Shown: piece by piece, positions 1-13,563 of the stretch | How the letters are laid out: every line of letters begins with the position of its first letter | How positions within the stretch are numbered: the stretch's first letter is position 1 | Source of the DNA: Lactarius indigo | Taxonomy: Eukaryota > Basidiomycota > Agaricomycetes > Russulales > Russulaceae | Assembly (NCBI GenBank): GCA_025766275.1 | Contig: JAFKAC010000061.1 | Location: forward strand, 248,001 to 312,000 | Length of the DNA: 64,000 nucleotides | Direction: 5' to 3' | Notes under the pieces: generated by a model | Seen by the model: the letters and a program-made list of their open reading frames with translations, nothing else | Database searches by the model: none | What the model was told of the DNA's origin: nothing | Translations under genes and position numbers: made by a program

Positions 1-1051
<1,051 letters not shown>

Positions 1052-2198
1052 GGTGAATGAATAAGTTGAATGAAGTAGGGGACGGAGAAGAGAAGGCCTT
1101 GACCAAATTATTATTTCGCGTATTGGGTCAAGGCGGCTGTTCGGAACGGAACCAACGACTCCCGGACCGAGTGAGGGAAACTGGGGCACTGGCGGCCTTC
1201 ATCTCGACAATCGTATCTTCACCCTCGGCCGATCGACTTCGAATCGTCGCTCTTCAAGCTTCAAGCCTTGTTTCCTGGTCGGATCACTTTAGGATCACGC
1301 TCTCTGTCTCGGGCACAGGCGCACTCCCATTATTTCTCGATTCTTTTCTTTTGTACTCTTAGTGCGCGTCGGCGATACCCTTGACCCCGTCGTTCGGCCA
1401 CGCACCCTTGTTCGCCGACTCCCCTACTTTCACGATGACTCGTGCCTTCTCGCGTTCGTCTTGTGTTTTCACCCATTGACTCCCTCTCCACCTTCGACAT
1501 TCCGTTTACCTTTCCCCACTTATACTCTCTCCCTCTCAACTTACGACTTGGAAATATTGCGATCTGTTCGACCTTAGGTACAGATCGCGTGTATAAAGGC
1601 CTCGGATTTGCGCTCGGAATGTACGGTCGATTTCCCTCGTTCTCTCCCTCGTCCCTGTGTGATTTCGACGATTTCTCGAGGTCAGGCCTAAGTAATAAGG
1701 GCACCCGACTCGTCGTTTGTGTCGCTCTCCTCTCCTTCCTCAAGATCGACTCTTCTCTCATTCGCGACTTTTCTTGGTGCTTGACATCTCCCTCCTCCAT
1801 CTCCCTTCTCGGACCCGTTCGGCTTCGCGCTATCACCTTGCGTTCCCGAGGCTTCTCGTTCTTGTTCCCATAGCACCTTACTTCGTCTCTCGTTCAACTC
1901 TCCTCTATTCACTCAGACTCGTTCGGCTTCGCGCGACCGTTTTGCGCTCTCGAGGGCTCTCATTCCTTCCCTTCTTCCCGGCTTCCTTCTCCATTTGTCC
2001 GCTCTCGTCCGTTCCCGATCTCGTCTTATCTCAGGTCCTGGGCTGTATATTTCTCCTAACTCCCTCAACCTCATATCCACCCTCTGCCCACGAATTCTCA
2101 CGCACGCGCATTCGAGCACGTTCAACGTAGCGTTATGGCAGCCGGCCATCACACTAAATTTTTGCAGATGCTGTTTTCCCAAGTGTTTTTGTGTGACA
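1052..2198. other. Pyrimidine-rich intergenic DNA
   Basis: This stretch lies between the LPD start and the left FunK1 arm. The plus strand is strongly C+T-rich and holds two imperfect copies of a segment starting near 1815 and 1916, both containing cgttcggcttcgcgc. Several overlapping ORFs of 70-170 codons exist but have the low-complexity Ser/Leu/Arg composition expected of biased DNA. I see no recognisable protein. Confidence 0.5.
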
Positions 2199-5100
2199 TT
2201 AGAGTGGATTGAGCTTGACGGCAGTAACGGGAGATATAAAATATGTAACGCTACTGGTTCAGCAACTCCTTGCCACTGAAACCCACAACATCTTCCCAAT
2301 TAGAAAACTCCCTGATGGTTTTAAGATGCTTGTATCCCGACTGAATGAATTTTTTGTAAACCCTTCCACAGCGCTTGTCAAGTTCATGGAAAACTCTTGT
2401 TTTGACATTACTCGCGTCACCGTCGTCTATTGCTTCAGTAACACTTTTCTGAAGTTTACGGATACCAGCTTGAGATCGCTCAGAGATGCGCAACCAGTCC
2501 TGGATGAGGTCTTTGAAGACCTTTTCCTTCCAATTCTCTGCGGAGCTTTTCTTGAGGAGAATATGGGCAATATCATGACTAGAAAAGGAATGCCCTAGGT
2601 CATAGATTACCGAATCTTCGTCGGTTATCATTGCAAACTTCTTAAAAATGTGAACGAGTGACCAGACCAGGACCCATAGAAACGACTCGAGGTCGTCAAT
2701 CGCTGTGTGTAGAACTGGTTTGTTTAAGCGCCAGTCGGAAAGCAGGCGGATGGATACGAAGGGTAGCGTGCCCTATTGTACACAACATGGATAAGGAGAA
2801 GAGCATCAAATACATTGCAACATACCGATCGTTCCAATGATGGGGTAATTGCATCCTTGTGCCACTTCATTGCGTGGTCACCGTCAACTAGAAAGCCTCG
2901 ACATAACTTTACGTCTTGGTGACGCAGTTTGAGGCTGGAACATATCCAAGTAAGAGAAGAGTGTACGTGAATAAAATATTGTACCTACAAGCTCATGGAG
3001 CGACCAGGGGCCCGATCGATTGGCTCTCGTAGGCGGAGGATATTTCCGCAGCTAACGTCCCTGTGAAGGATACCTCCGAGAAACAAATTGTAGTGACCTA
3101 AGATAGGGAGCAGTGAGACCGAATAAAGAGCGTCGGTGCAATCCTACTCACCAATCATAGAATGAAGGATTGTTTCCACGAGCCCGGCCGGTGTCGGTAT
3201 CCCGGCCACTTCGTCTGAAGTATCCAGGAGTGGCAGACCCTCAAGCGCCATCGCGGTGCAATGTAGTTGTTTGATCTCAGGGGGGGAGACTGGTCTGTCA
3301 TTGGCGAGTTGCCAGATTTGCGCATTCGAGAGGTGATGTGCTGTTGAACCGAATGGTTCCTCTGCAGTACAAACACGGTATCCAATGATGTCGACGATTC
3401 CGAATTGGTTACGAAAATGAGAGAGCAAGCTGCCTTCCGAAGGGCGTCCCTCAGTCTGATATGACAATTTATACACCATCTTCTCGGGCAATTGAGACTC
3501 TCCATTGACGAGCATCAGCTCCCGGGATTGACACCCGGGGATATCTGTGATGTCTGTGGTTCGTACTGGATGCACAACATGTGAGTTGAGTGTGGACAAG
3601 CCAAAATGGTAATATCGCACATTTTAGACTGTACACAGCTGTAGCATGCCCGCGAATACAGTCGCGATTCTGGATCGTACGCACAATATCATAGTAACGG
3701 CCGTTGAGGCGGTACATATCTCCGACGCGTGTCATATCCAGGCCAAATGCTGCTTCGTCTCGAATGGATAGGATTCCAACCATATGTTCGACGACGCTTC
3801 GGAATCCGTCCTTTTCTTTGAGCTTTAGTAGTTCAGAGGAAGATACGCCAGAGCGGTGGAAGCAGAGGAAGCGCAACGTCAGCGCTTTATGGTCAATTGC
3901 AATGGCGATGGAAAATGATCGTCTTCGGTCAAGTGAGAGGTGGTCGCGAGCGTATGTTGCTAATTGCTTGACGGTATTAAGTGAATGATCCTTGACTTCA
4001 ATGATAACGGCAACATCTTCCCAGAAATTTTTGGGCCTGTCTGATGTGCATGGACGAAGCAGCCCCAAAATGTCAGGCTTCAAAGCCGTCCCCGAGTCCA
4101 ATGTGGTACCCATCCAGACATCATAAGGCTTGAAGTGAAGATCCTTGAGGTAGCGCGCACGAGTGACACAAGTTTTAACAGCATGGACAACAATATTAAG
4201 GAGGTGTGTGAAGGCCCCGTAAGAGTCTCTCTCTGCACTGAAACCACGGGGTGGGAGCCGCGGGGCCGCCCCGGTCGACGCTGAGTCATCAAACAAGGTC
4301 TTATAGGTGAGATTGATATTATGCTGAAGATAATCGGCCACCGTTTGAACATCGTGTGGGTCGGCCTGCAAGGAACCACCCCAAGCAGTTAGGGCGACGG
4401 TGAATGTAGCACTCTCGAGTTCTTTGAAGAGCTTTTCCTTCATTACAATCTGGGTGGTGACAAGGGAGGTGGTGGACGTGTCGCTACTAACTCGATAGGC
4501 CGACATATGGCTTTGGGTTACTACAGGAGGATTTGTGGTGGTCATGATGAGCGAACAGTATAATTTTTTTTTAAAAAAAGCGTTTTATTCTTAGTAGTTA
4601 GATGTCCCTAATTACTAAGAACAATTGCTAAGTTAGTGCGCATGGGGCCGGGCAGAGGCCCGGTTGCCCCATGGTGATGTGTGGGACTCGGTGCGCGTGA
4701 TCATCGAAGGTCCTGGCGCTACCTGGCACTACATGCTCAAAGAAGTCTTGTACAGTACCTCGAGAGAGATGAGGAAAGGAAGAACTAAGAGAACACGAAC
4801 AAAGGCCGCATGGCTGAGGTAATTGAGAACTTGATTGAGAGTCCGAAAATGGGCAGTTTCGGGCTCAGCCAGAAAGCTGGCCTTGCTTACACCTCCCGGG
4901 GGGTTCGAATCTTGACCGTCCCTGGTCAAGTTACTTCTAAGAACAACGTGAGCTAAAACAATGGTAGGAAGGGTGGCATTGAAAGTGAAAATAAAGTTCT
5001 TCGTCAAGCGTCGCCGAGTCCTTGTGTCCTAGTCCTAATGCGAAAGACTACACTCCGGGGTTGAAAAAAAGCCGCTGCAGGTCATCGTCTTGCGCTGGCG

Positions 5101-6863
5101 AACATCCTCGTGTACCAATTCAAGTGCCAAGACTAACCCTCCAGGGTCGAAAACGAAGTGCGGACCGCGGGGCGTGAGCCATCCAGATGCGCAAAGATGC
5201 CCCATGTCTTGAAGCCCAAGGCGCTGTTTTGACTGCTGCCGATGTCTTCTGTCTTGTTCCGAAACTTGTGTGGGTGGGTGAAAGTGGTTGCCAAGACTTT
5301 GAAGAATGCTGAAACCAGAGCTACCGTGGTGACGAGAGCAAACGTGAAATTGAAGTAAGCGAGGCCAGAGCAAGACAGTAGGGGTGACACAAGTGGGAGA
5401 TGAGGCCGCACGAACGTCGACGAAACATTGTGGACCAGTGGGGGTTGTTGTGAAACGAAAGGGGTCGCCGGCGGGGTCTGGGCTGGTATGGCTTCGAGTG
5501 AGGACGAGTCCCAGTCGTATGTCTTGGTTCCGGGAGGTCGTTGTGGTGGTATCGAATGGGGAGAGATGGGCGTGTTTGGTAGTGCTTAGAGTGACACAGG
5601 AAGGAAATGAATATGTTCGCCTTGCGACGACAAAGACAATTCGGGCTGACTCAGCGATACGGTGTTGGCAGCGGACATGGGGGTTGACTCGAATTCGCAA
5701 GGCTCTGGGGACTAGCTGAGAGTTCCTAACAGCAACGACTGGAATGATTGATTGGGGCACAGAGTGAGAAAATAGGAGCTGAGTGTCGAAATCTCCAGCT
5801 GAGGTAAGGACGAAAGGGTCGAAGACGAGAGGAGAGGCTTTGAGGCAGGGGTTTCAGATGCCGACGCGGACTTGGACTTGGGCTGATCGTCCGTTAGCAT
5901 TCGTACGGGTGGAAGCGGGCACTCTAAGTCCATCGACGCGATCGAAACAAAGGAAGGGGTGTGGACGCGAGATCAGGATCATTGCTAGTGGCCGAGGGTG
6001 GAAGCGGAGGCGCATGTGATACGGAAAAGGCAGAAATGAACAACACGGAGGCAAGCTTGGCCTCAGACTGATGCTTTGTCGCCAATGGCAGGTACTTGAA
6101 GTTGGACGAAATTGAAGACATGGGAGAGGGTGCGAGCGTGATTAAGGACAAGGAAAGTGTAGATGTGATCTCGAACACATCAGTGACAGCCGAGGGTGCG
6201 AGTAAATGATTATAAGTTGGGGAAGGAGAGGCCGAGGAGAGTAACGTGGTCGACAATGTTGTGCGTGGGCTCAGGCTGTTCGAGCGTCACCGAACGTGCT
6301 ACCGTGCACTGAGACTCTGAAACCGTGAGTGAAGACGAAGGGATCTGAGAGTCTGGTGTTGATTGTGAAAGTGAGGGAGAGGATTTGTCGGGGATAGTCT
6401 CAACGCATGAGGCGACAATGCGCATTACTACTCGGAACCTGTAGACATCTCGAGGAATGGGTACAACGACGGACTGCTCGCGTCTAACAGCGGGGGGTCA
6501 GAACTCTTGCTCGTGCAACTAGGTTGAGAAGGTGCTGTCATATGCAAACGCTGCACGCGCGCAACCGAAAACAACTTTGGAGTGGAAGGGAACGTCAGGC
6601 AACTGGAATGGGGTTCTTGCCGAAAAGGCGGGGTAAAAGGACCTCGCGATCTTTGGGGTGGAATCTGCACCAAAACGCTGCGTCACGTTCTTCCGATAGG
6701 TGACCAGCATGGACTAAGGGAGGCTTCAACATAGTTGTATAGCTTCTGCTTTATGATCTGGTGCCATGGTATAGTACTGCCGAAGACGTTGACGAGAGAT
6801 TATCAAAAAAAAGGGACCTGTCGCGCGAATGAAATCCATTTAGCGATCTCCAGAAGTCACCCA
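2199..6863 (-). repeat. Left arm of large inverted repeat (FunK1 unit A)
   Basis: The reverse complement of this stretch matches 8905-13617 almost throughout, with scattered substitutions and short indels. The match starts at the shared cattagag/ctctaatg end and stops at the gtgacttctggag motif (6863/8905). Each arm carries, in order, a decayed gag-like ORF and then a FunK1 kinase gene. No terminal inverted repeat or LTR bounds the arm, and no flanking duplication is evident. The gag-like reading frame continues past 6863 in this arm but not in the other. Confidence 0.85.
2251..4545 (-). CDS. FunK1 fungal-type protein kinase, copy A
   Basis: Divergent eukaryotic-type kinase of the basidiomycete-expanded FunK1 family; substrates are not known. 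Five exons on the minus strand: 4545-3621, a 67-nt intron (3620-3554, gtgcga...cacag), then exons joined through donors GTGAGT, GTAGGT and GTATGT. The N-terminal part holds the family block from FWEDVAVIIEVK to LSIRDEAAFGLD. The kinase part shows MVYKLSYQTEGRPSEGSLL (ATP-site Lys, helix Glu), the catalytic loop HRDVSCGNI, metal-binding GFLVDGDHA, GTLPFVS and DDLESFLWVL. It ends KELLNQ. No stop or frameshift was seen once introns are removed. The gene sits at the inner end of a repeated unit and is probably mobilised or duplicated with it. Functionality is inferred only from the intact motifs. Confidence 0.82.
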
Positions 6864-7048
6864 TTTGAGGGATTAACATAGCAAATAATCATGTCGACTC
6901 GTTGTGGGTCCGTCAGTGCACAGTCGTACACCGGGCCTTCGAAATCTTCCAAAAAGTCTTCGAACGAATCTGCATATCCCAAAAAGTGAGGCTCAAACCT
7001 CGAGTGAGACGATGCACGGCGCGTACAGGTCAACATCCTCGATGGCAC
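5035..7048 (-). pseudogene. Decayed gag-like ORF of FunK1 unit A
   Basis: Fragments of one long Ser/Pro-rich ORF spread over three frames. The upstream piece (7048-6857) reads FEDFLEDFEG followed by LTDPQRVDMIICYVNPS, a layout resembling retroelement Gag-type ORFs of basidiomycete genomes. It is followed by FHPKDREVLLPRLFGKNP, PFHSKVVFGCARAAFAYD and long low-complexity Ser/Thr/Pro stretches. Stops and frame changes interrupt it repeatedly. No CCHC zinc knuckle, protease or reverse transcriptase was found. The Gag assignment is by sequence feel only and is uncertain; that the ORF is broken is clear. Confidence 0.5.
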
Positions 7049-7456
7049 GTGTGATTAACAGGGAAATGGAAACGAGTGTAGAGGACGCAAGATCGAGGCC
7101 AGTGGCAAAATTGGAGGGGGCGGATGGTGTAAAGCACAGGGGATCACTGTGGGTTTTCTAGGCTGATCTCTGTTGCGATGGTGTGGAGGTCCGCCACGAG
7201 GCAGGGGACGACAGGCGGGGGTGCAGCAGACATCTCGAGCGGCGCAAGGTTGTGCTGCCGCTCTGGGATGAGACTTTAGATTGCGGGCACATACTCGGAC
7301 CAGAGACGTATGAAGGGCACGAAGGCAGTCACTATGCTTGAGGTTGGAGTTATTAACCCCGCAGTGGCGATATTGTGTCCTGAATTTCGGATGAATAAAA
7401 GAGACTTGCAGTGCGTACCAAAAAAATTGAAGAGAAGCCCATTATCCGAGGTTCGT

Positions 7457-8593
7457 CTAGAGATCTAATAGTCCTTTCATGCCCTGCAAAACCACAAAAC
7501 TCACCGCGTTCATCCGGGATGATCTTCAGGTATCCAATCCCCAACCCGACAAAGAACCCCTTTGGTCCACCCCGTGCCCACATCGCACGCACCGTCTCTC
7601 CCCCATGCAACCACTGCCCATGCTTCGTCGGCCCACCGACCTGCATGCGCTGGCGAACGACCTCGAATGGATAGGAGGTTGTCTGCGCCACGGCGCCCGA
7701 TAGAGCACCAATGCCAAGGTCCGCTAGTGGTGCCGCACGAGGGCGCCGCATACGGGACAATGCCAACAAGGCTGGCTGTGAAGCCGCGGTAGAATTTGAG
7801 AAGTGGGAGGGTGCGAAATGGGTCGCGCGTGATCGGCGCCCCGGTTGATTTGAGGGGAACACCTTCGGAATAGATGAGGCATGTCGTCCGCAAGAAGGAC
7901 AGTTGCGTGGGACAGCCGGAAGTGGGGCTGTAGATAGTTTGGAATGCCATACGTACACGCAGCAGCTCGAGGGGATAGGTGAAAGAGACAGAGATGATAC
8001 CTGGTGGAAGTTCAGACAAGTGCAACCCACGACGTACGAGTCACGCACTGGATATCGCGCCAGCTGAGAATCTGCGTAAGTTGGTTTCTTGTGCGTGGGT
8101 CGGCACTGGTAAAGGTGTTAGAGGGAGCGGGAAAAAAAGGATCAAGAGTAGGACGTACATTATGCGCTTCGTCATACGCTAAAAAATTGATGGCTGCATA
8201 GGGGAAAATACGGGGAAGATACGAAAGAGCGTCGCTGAGTGGCCCTGAAGAGCCCTAGGGTTCCAGAATCCGCATCCTGGCGCGAAGGGCACCACTCCAT
8301 GTCCCTAGTGTACACATATACCAACCAAAAACTGTCAGCTTTGGGCACGGCGATGTACTCAGTCCGTCAATTCACCTGCATATTTATTGTATTCGGGACT
8401 CGAGGCTTGGAAGAGGATCTTGACCCGGTCAAGCGGAGCGACGACTGTCTTTGCCTAGAGGACGTCGGGTCAGTGGAAGATGGGCAACTTGAGAGAAGGG
8501 ATGCGTACACACGACACAACCAGCAACACCGCCTGCAATGCCGGAGTGAATCACCTAGTCTGCGGCTTGAAATTTGGGTGCACCAGAACTCAT
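7457..8593 (-). pseudogene. Mitochondrial carrier (Leu5/SLC25A16-like) pseudogene
   Basis: Exon remnants of a mitochondrial carrier follow in order on the minus strand: SGIAGGVAGC; the first carrier signature [113 protein letters not shown]; and FFVGLGIGYLKIIP. Breaks: an in-frame TAG where a Tyr would be expected after AAD near the N-terminus; an 11-nt tandem duplication in the RIFP codons (about 8210-8230); an internal deletion after IVPYA with a frame change (about 7740); and one extra base after KIIP. Leu5-type carriers are linked to mitochondrial CoA uptake. The pseudogene lies between the inverted arms. Confidence 0.75.
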
Positions 8594-8904
8594 TCGAGGT
8601 ACATACGCGGTGGACCAACGCCGACTACGATCAAGGGGGTGGCGGAACGGGATTCCCGCACCGGGGGTAATGCTGGTGAAGGGTGAGTCCAGTCCAGTTT
8701 CATTGACATGACTGCAGATTGTAGTCTATGCGCGAAAGCAAGGCGTACTTTGAACCTCTCCTCTCTCCTCTCTCCAACCCTACCATCGAATCCTACTTGT
8801 TACTTTCCGTAGCTTTGAGCGACTCGTACGACTCGGACAGCAGCAAGGTGTCCCAAGAGGTGTCCGCTGGCGCGTCAGCTGGGGGGGCCTCTCAATTGGG
8901 AAAG

Positions 8905-10859
8905 TCACGCGTGACTTCTGGAGACCGCTAAACGGATTTCATTCGCACGACTGGCCCCTTTTCTGACAATCAACGTTGAATCAACGTCTTCGGCAATACT
9001 ATACCATGGCACCAGACCATGAAGCAGAAGCTATACAACTATGTTAAAGGCTCCCTTAGTCCATGCTGGCCACCTATCGGAAGAAGAATATGACGCAGCG
9101 TTTTGGTGCGGTTTTTTTTTTTTTTTTGTTTGGATCCATGTTTATTCTGGGATGCGTAAAGCAAGTTACAGACCAGTCACAGCAGAACAAGTTTTGGTGC
9201 GGATTCCACCCCAAAGATCGCGAGGTCCTTTTACCCCGCCTTTTCGGCAAGAACCCTATTCCAGTTGCCTGACGTTCCCTTCCACTCCAAAGTTGTTTTC
9301 GGTTGCGCGCGCGCAGCGTTTGCATATGACAGCACCTTCTCAACCTAGTCGCACGAGCAAGAGTTCTGACCCCCTGCTGTTAGACGCGAGCAGCCCGTCA
9401 TTGTACCCATTCCTCGAGATGTCCACAGGTTCCGAGCAGTAATGCGCGTTGTTGCCTCATGCGTTGAGACTATCCCCGACAAATCCTCTCCCTCACTTTC
9501 ACATTCAACACCAGACTCTCAGATCCCTTCGTCTTCACTCACGGTTTTAGAGTCTCAGTGCACGGTAGCACGTTCGGCACGTTCTGCGACGCTCGAACAG
9601 CCTGAGCCCACGCACACATTGTCGACCACGTTACTCTCCTTGGCCTCTCCTTCCCCAACTTATAATCATTTACTCGCACCCTCGGCTGTCACTGATGTGT
9701 TCGAGATCACATCTACACTTTCCTTGTCCTTAATCACGCTCGCACCCTCTCCCATGTCTTCGATTTCGTCCAACTTCAAGTACCTGCCATTGGCGACAAA
9801 GCATCAGTCTGAGGCCAAGCTTGCCTCCGTGTTGTTCATTTCTGCCTTTTCCGTATCACATGCGCCTCCGCTTCCACCCTCGGCCACTAGCAATGATCCT
9901 GATCTCGCGTTCACACCCCTTCCTTTGTTTTCGATCGCGTCAATGGACTTAGAGTGCCCACTTCCACCCGTACGAACGCTAACGGAGGATCGGCCCAAGT
10001 CCGAGTCCGCGTCGGCATCTGAAACCCCTGCTCGAAGCCTCTCCTCTCGTCTTCGACCCTTTCGTCCTTACCTCAGCTGGAGATTTTGACGCTCAGCTCC
10101 TATTCTTTCACTCCGTGGTTCCGTCAATCATTCAAGTCGTTTCCGTTAGGGGCTCTCAGTCAGTCCCCAGAGCCTTGCGAATTCGAGTCAACCCCCCATG
10201 TCCGCTGCCGACACCGTATCGCTGAGTCAGCCCGAATTGCCTTTGTCGTCGCAAGGCGAACATATTCATTTCCTTCCTGTGTCACTCTAAGCACTACCAA
10301 ACACGCCCATCTCTCCCCATTCGATGTCACCGCAACGACCTCCCGGAACCAAGACATACGACTGGGACTCGTCCTCACTCGAAGCCATACCAGCCCAGAC
10401 CCCGCCGGCGACCCCTTTCGTTTCACAACCCCCACTGATCCACAAAGTTTCGTCGACGTTCGTGCGGCCTCATCTCCCACTTGTGTCACTCCTACTGTCT
10501 TGCTCTGGCCTCGCTTACTTCAATTTCACGTTTGCTCTCGTCACCACGGTAGCTCTGGTTTCAGCATTCTTCAAAGTCTTGGCAACCACTTTCACCCACC
10601 CACACAAGTTTCGGAATAAGACAGAAGACATCGGCAACAGTCAAAACAGCGCCTTAGGCTTCAAGACATGCGGCGTCTTTGCGCATCCGGATGGCTCACG
10701 CCCCGCGGTCCGCACTTCGTTTTCGACCCTGGAGGGTTAGCCTTGGTACTCAAATTAATACATGAGGACGTTCGACAGCGCAAGACGATGACCTGCTTCA
10801 ACCCCGGAGGTGTAGTCTTTCGCATTAGGACTAGGACTCGAGGACTCGGCAACGCTTGA
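8905..10859 (+). pseudogene. Decayed gag-like ORF of FunK1 unit B
   Basis: This corresponds to the broken ORF in the left arm. It includes KAPLVHAGHLSEEEYDAAFW, interrupted by the poly(T) insertion, then FHPKDREVLLPRLFGKNP, a Ser/Thr/Pro-rich stretch open from 9442 to 10089, and frame changes before FNFTFALVTTVALVSAFFK and GSRPAVRTSFSTLEG. Its 5' end is cut where homology to the left arm stops at 8905. The preceding LTDPQRVD-type segment present in unit A is missing here. It appears non-functional. Confidence 0.5.
9112..9190 (-). mobile_element. 79-bp retroposed insert with poly(A) and 12-bp TSD
   Basis: The insert is absent from the left arm. It starts with 16 T on the plus strand (a poly(A) tail on the minus strand), preceded on the minus strand by an AATAAA hexamer within CCCAGAATAAACATGG. 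It is flanked by perfect 12-bp direct repeats gttttggtgcgg at 9100-9111 and 9191-9202. This is the structure of a 5'-truncated target-primed retroposition (LINE-mobilised transcript or short SINE). The source gene is not recognised. Confidence 0.75.
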
Positions 10860-11307
10860 CGAAGAACTTTATTTTCACTTTCAATGCCACCCTTCCTACC
10901 ATTGTTTTAGCTCACATTTTTCTTAGAAGTAACTTGACCAGGGACGGTCAAGATTCTTCGGACTCTCAATCAAGTTCTCAATTACCTCGGCCACGCGGCC
11001 TTTGTTCGTGCTCTCTTATTTCTTCCTTTCCTCATCCCTCTCGAAGGACAAGACTTCTTTGTACTTAAAGAAAGAAGTCTTACTTTGTACGTTTCCTCCT
11101 CTTACTCAGCTTGGAGCACGTAGCGCCAGGACCTTCGATGATCGCGTGCACCGAGTCCCACACATCGCTCCATGCGTGCTAGCAATTATTATTAGTAATT
11201 AGGGACATATCTAACGCTAAGAATAAAACGCTTTCCAAAAAAAAACATTAGCTGTTCGCTCATCATGACCTCCACAAATCCTCCTGTAGTAACCATCCCG
11301 AAGCCAT

Positions 11308-13563
11308 ATGTCGTCCTATCGAGTTAGTAGCGCCACGCCCACCACCTCCCTAGTCACCACCCAGGCTGTAATGAAGGAAAAGATCTTCGAAGAGCTTGAA
11401 AGTGCTACATTCACCGTCGCCCTAACCGCTTGGGGTGGTTCCTTGCAGGCCGACCCGCACGATGTTCAGATGGTGGCCGATTACCTTCAGCATAATATCA
11501 ATCTCACCCATAACACCTTGTTCAGTGACTCAGTGTCGACCGAGGCGGTCCCGCGGCTCCCACCCCGTGGTTTCAGTGCAGAGAGAGACTCTTACGGGCC
11601 CTTCGCACACCTCCTTAATATCGTCGTCCTCGCTGTCAAAACTTGTGTCGCTCGTGCGCGCTACCTCAAGGACCTTCACTTCGGGCCTTATGATGTCCCG
11701 ATGGCTAACATATTGGACTCGAGGACGGCTTTGAAGCCCAACATTTTGGGGCTGCTTCGTCCACGCACATCAGACAGGCCCAAAAATTTCTGGGAAGACG
11801 TTGCCGTTATCATCGAAGTCAAGGACCATTCACTTAATACCGTCAAGCAATTAGCGACATACGCTCGCGACCACCTCTCACTTGATCGAAGACGATCATT
11901 TTCCATCGCCATTGCAATTGACCACAAAGCGCTGACGTTGCGCTTCCTCTGCTTCCACCGCTCTGGCGTATCTTCCTCTGAACTACTAAAGCTCAAAGAA
12001 AAGGACGGATTCCGAAGCGTCGTCGAACATATGGTCGGAATCCTATCCATTCGAGACGAAGCGGCATTTGGCCTGGATACGACACGCGTCAAAGATGTGT
12101 ACCGCCTCAACGGCCGTTACTATGATATTGTGCGTACGATCCAGAATCGCGACTGTATTCGCGGGCATGCTACAGCTGTGTACAGTCTAAAATGTGCGAT
12201 ATTACCATTTTGGCTTGTCCACACTCAACTCACATGTCGTGCATCCAGTACGAACCACAGGTATCACAGATATCCCCTGGTGTCAATCCCGGGAGCTGAC
12301 GCTCGTCGGTGGAGAGTCTCAATTGCCCGAGAAGATGGTGTATAAATTGTCATATCAGACCGAGGGACACCCTTCGGAAGGCAGCTTGCTCTCTCATTTT
12401 CGTAACCAATTCGGAATCGTCGACATCATTGGATACCGTGTTTGTACCGCGGAGGAGTCATTCGGTTCAACAACACATCACCTCTCGAATGCGCAAATCT
12501 GGCAACTCGTCAATGACAGACCAGTCTTCCCCCCTGAGATCAAACAACTACATTGCACCGCGATGGCGCTTGAGGGTCTGCCACTCCTGGATACTTCAGA
12601 CGAAGTGGCCGGGATACCGACACCGGCCGGGCTCATGGAAACAATCCTTCATTCTATGATTGGTGAGTAGGATTACACCTCCGCCCTTTATTCGATCTCA
12701 CTGCGCCCTATCTTAGGTCACTACAATTTGTTTCTCGGAGGCATCCTTCACAGGGACGTTAGCAGCGAAAATATCCTCCGTCTACGAGAGCCAATCGATC
12801 GGGCCCCTGGTCTCTCCGTGAGCTTGTAGGTACAATATTTTATTCACGTACACTCTTCTCTTACTTAGATATGTTCTAGGCTCGACCTGCATGACCAAGA
12901 TGTCAAGTTATGTCGAGGCTTTCTAGTTGACGGTGACCACGCAATTAACTGGCGCAAGGATGCAATTACCCCATCATTGGAACGATCGGTATGTTGCAAT
13001 GTGTTTGACGCTCTTTTCCTTATCCATGTTGTGTACAATAGGGCACGCTACCCTTCATGTCCACCCGCCTGCTTCTTGACTGGCGCTTAGACAGACCAGT
13101 TCTACACACAGCGATTGACGACCTCGAGTCGTTTCTATGGGTCCTGGTCTGGTCACTCGTTCACATTTTTAAGAAGTTTGCAAAGATAACCAACAAAAAA
13201 TCGATAATCTACGACCTAGAGCGTTCCCTTTCTAGTCGTGATTTTCACAGCATTCACTTCAGGAAAGACGCCGCAGAGGATTGGCGGGAAAAGGTCTTCA
13301 AAGACCTCATCCAGGACTGGTTGAGCATCTCTGAGCAATCTCGAGTTGGTGTCCGTGAACTTCAGAGAACTTTGACTAACGCAATAGGCGACGGTGACAT
13401 GAGTGATGTCCAAACAAGGGTATTCAACGAACTTGACGAGCGCTGTGGAAAGGCCTACAAAGAGTTCATCCAGTCAGGATACAAGCACCTTAAAACGATC
13501 AGCAAGTTTTCTAACTGGGAAGATGTTGTGGGTTTCAGCGGCGAGTTGTTGCTGAACGAGTAG
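11308..13563 (+). CDS. FunK1 fungal-type protein kinase, copy B
   Basis: Plus-strand paralogue of the kinase at 2251-4545. Exons: 11308-12193, 12261-12662, 12717-12825, 12880-12988 and 13042-13563; every join keeps frame. Motifs: FWEDVAVIIEVK, MVYKLSYQTEGHPSEG, catalytic loop HRDVSSENI, GFLVDGDHA, GTLPFMS, DDLESFLWVL, ending ELLLNE. The ancestral start at 11265 is put out of frame by a 4-nt insertion (atcc) shortly after it, so the usable start is the next in-frame ATG at 11308. This removes about 13 N-terminal residues outside any motif. Likely still functional. Confidence 0.82.

Noticed and set aside
1330..1873. Overlapping ORFs of 140-170 codons on both strands
   Set aside because: Low-complexity, pyrimidine-biased DNA gives long open frames by chance; no motif was recognised.
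4804..4920. A functional tRNA gene
   Set aside because: A- and B-box-like words are present but acceptor and T stems do not pair convincingly, and no anticodon loop can be placed.
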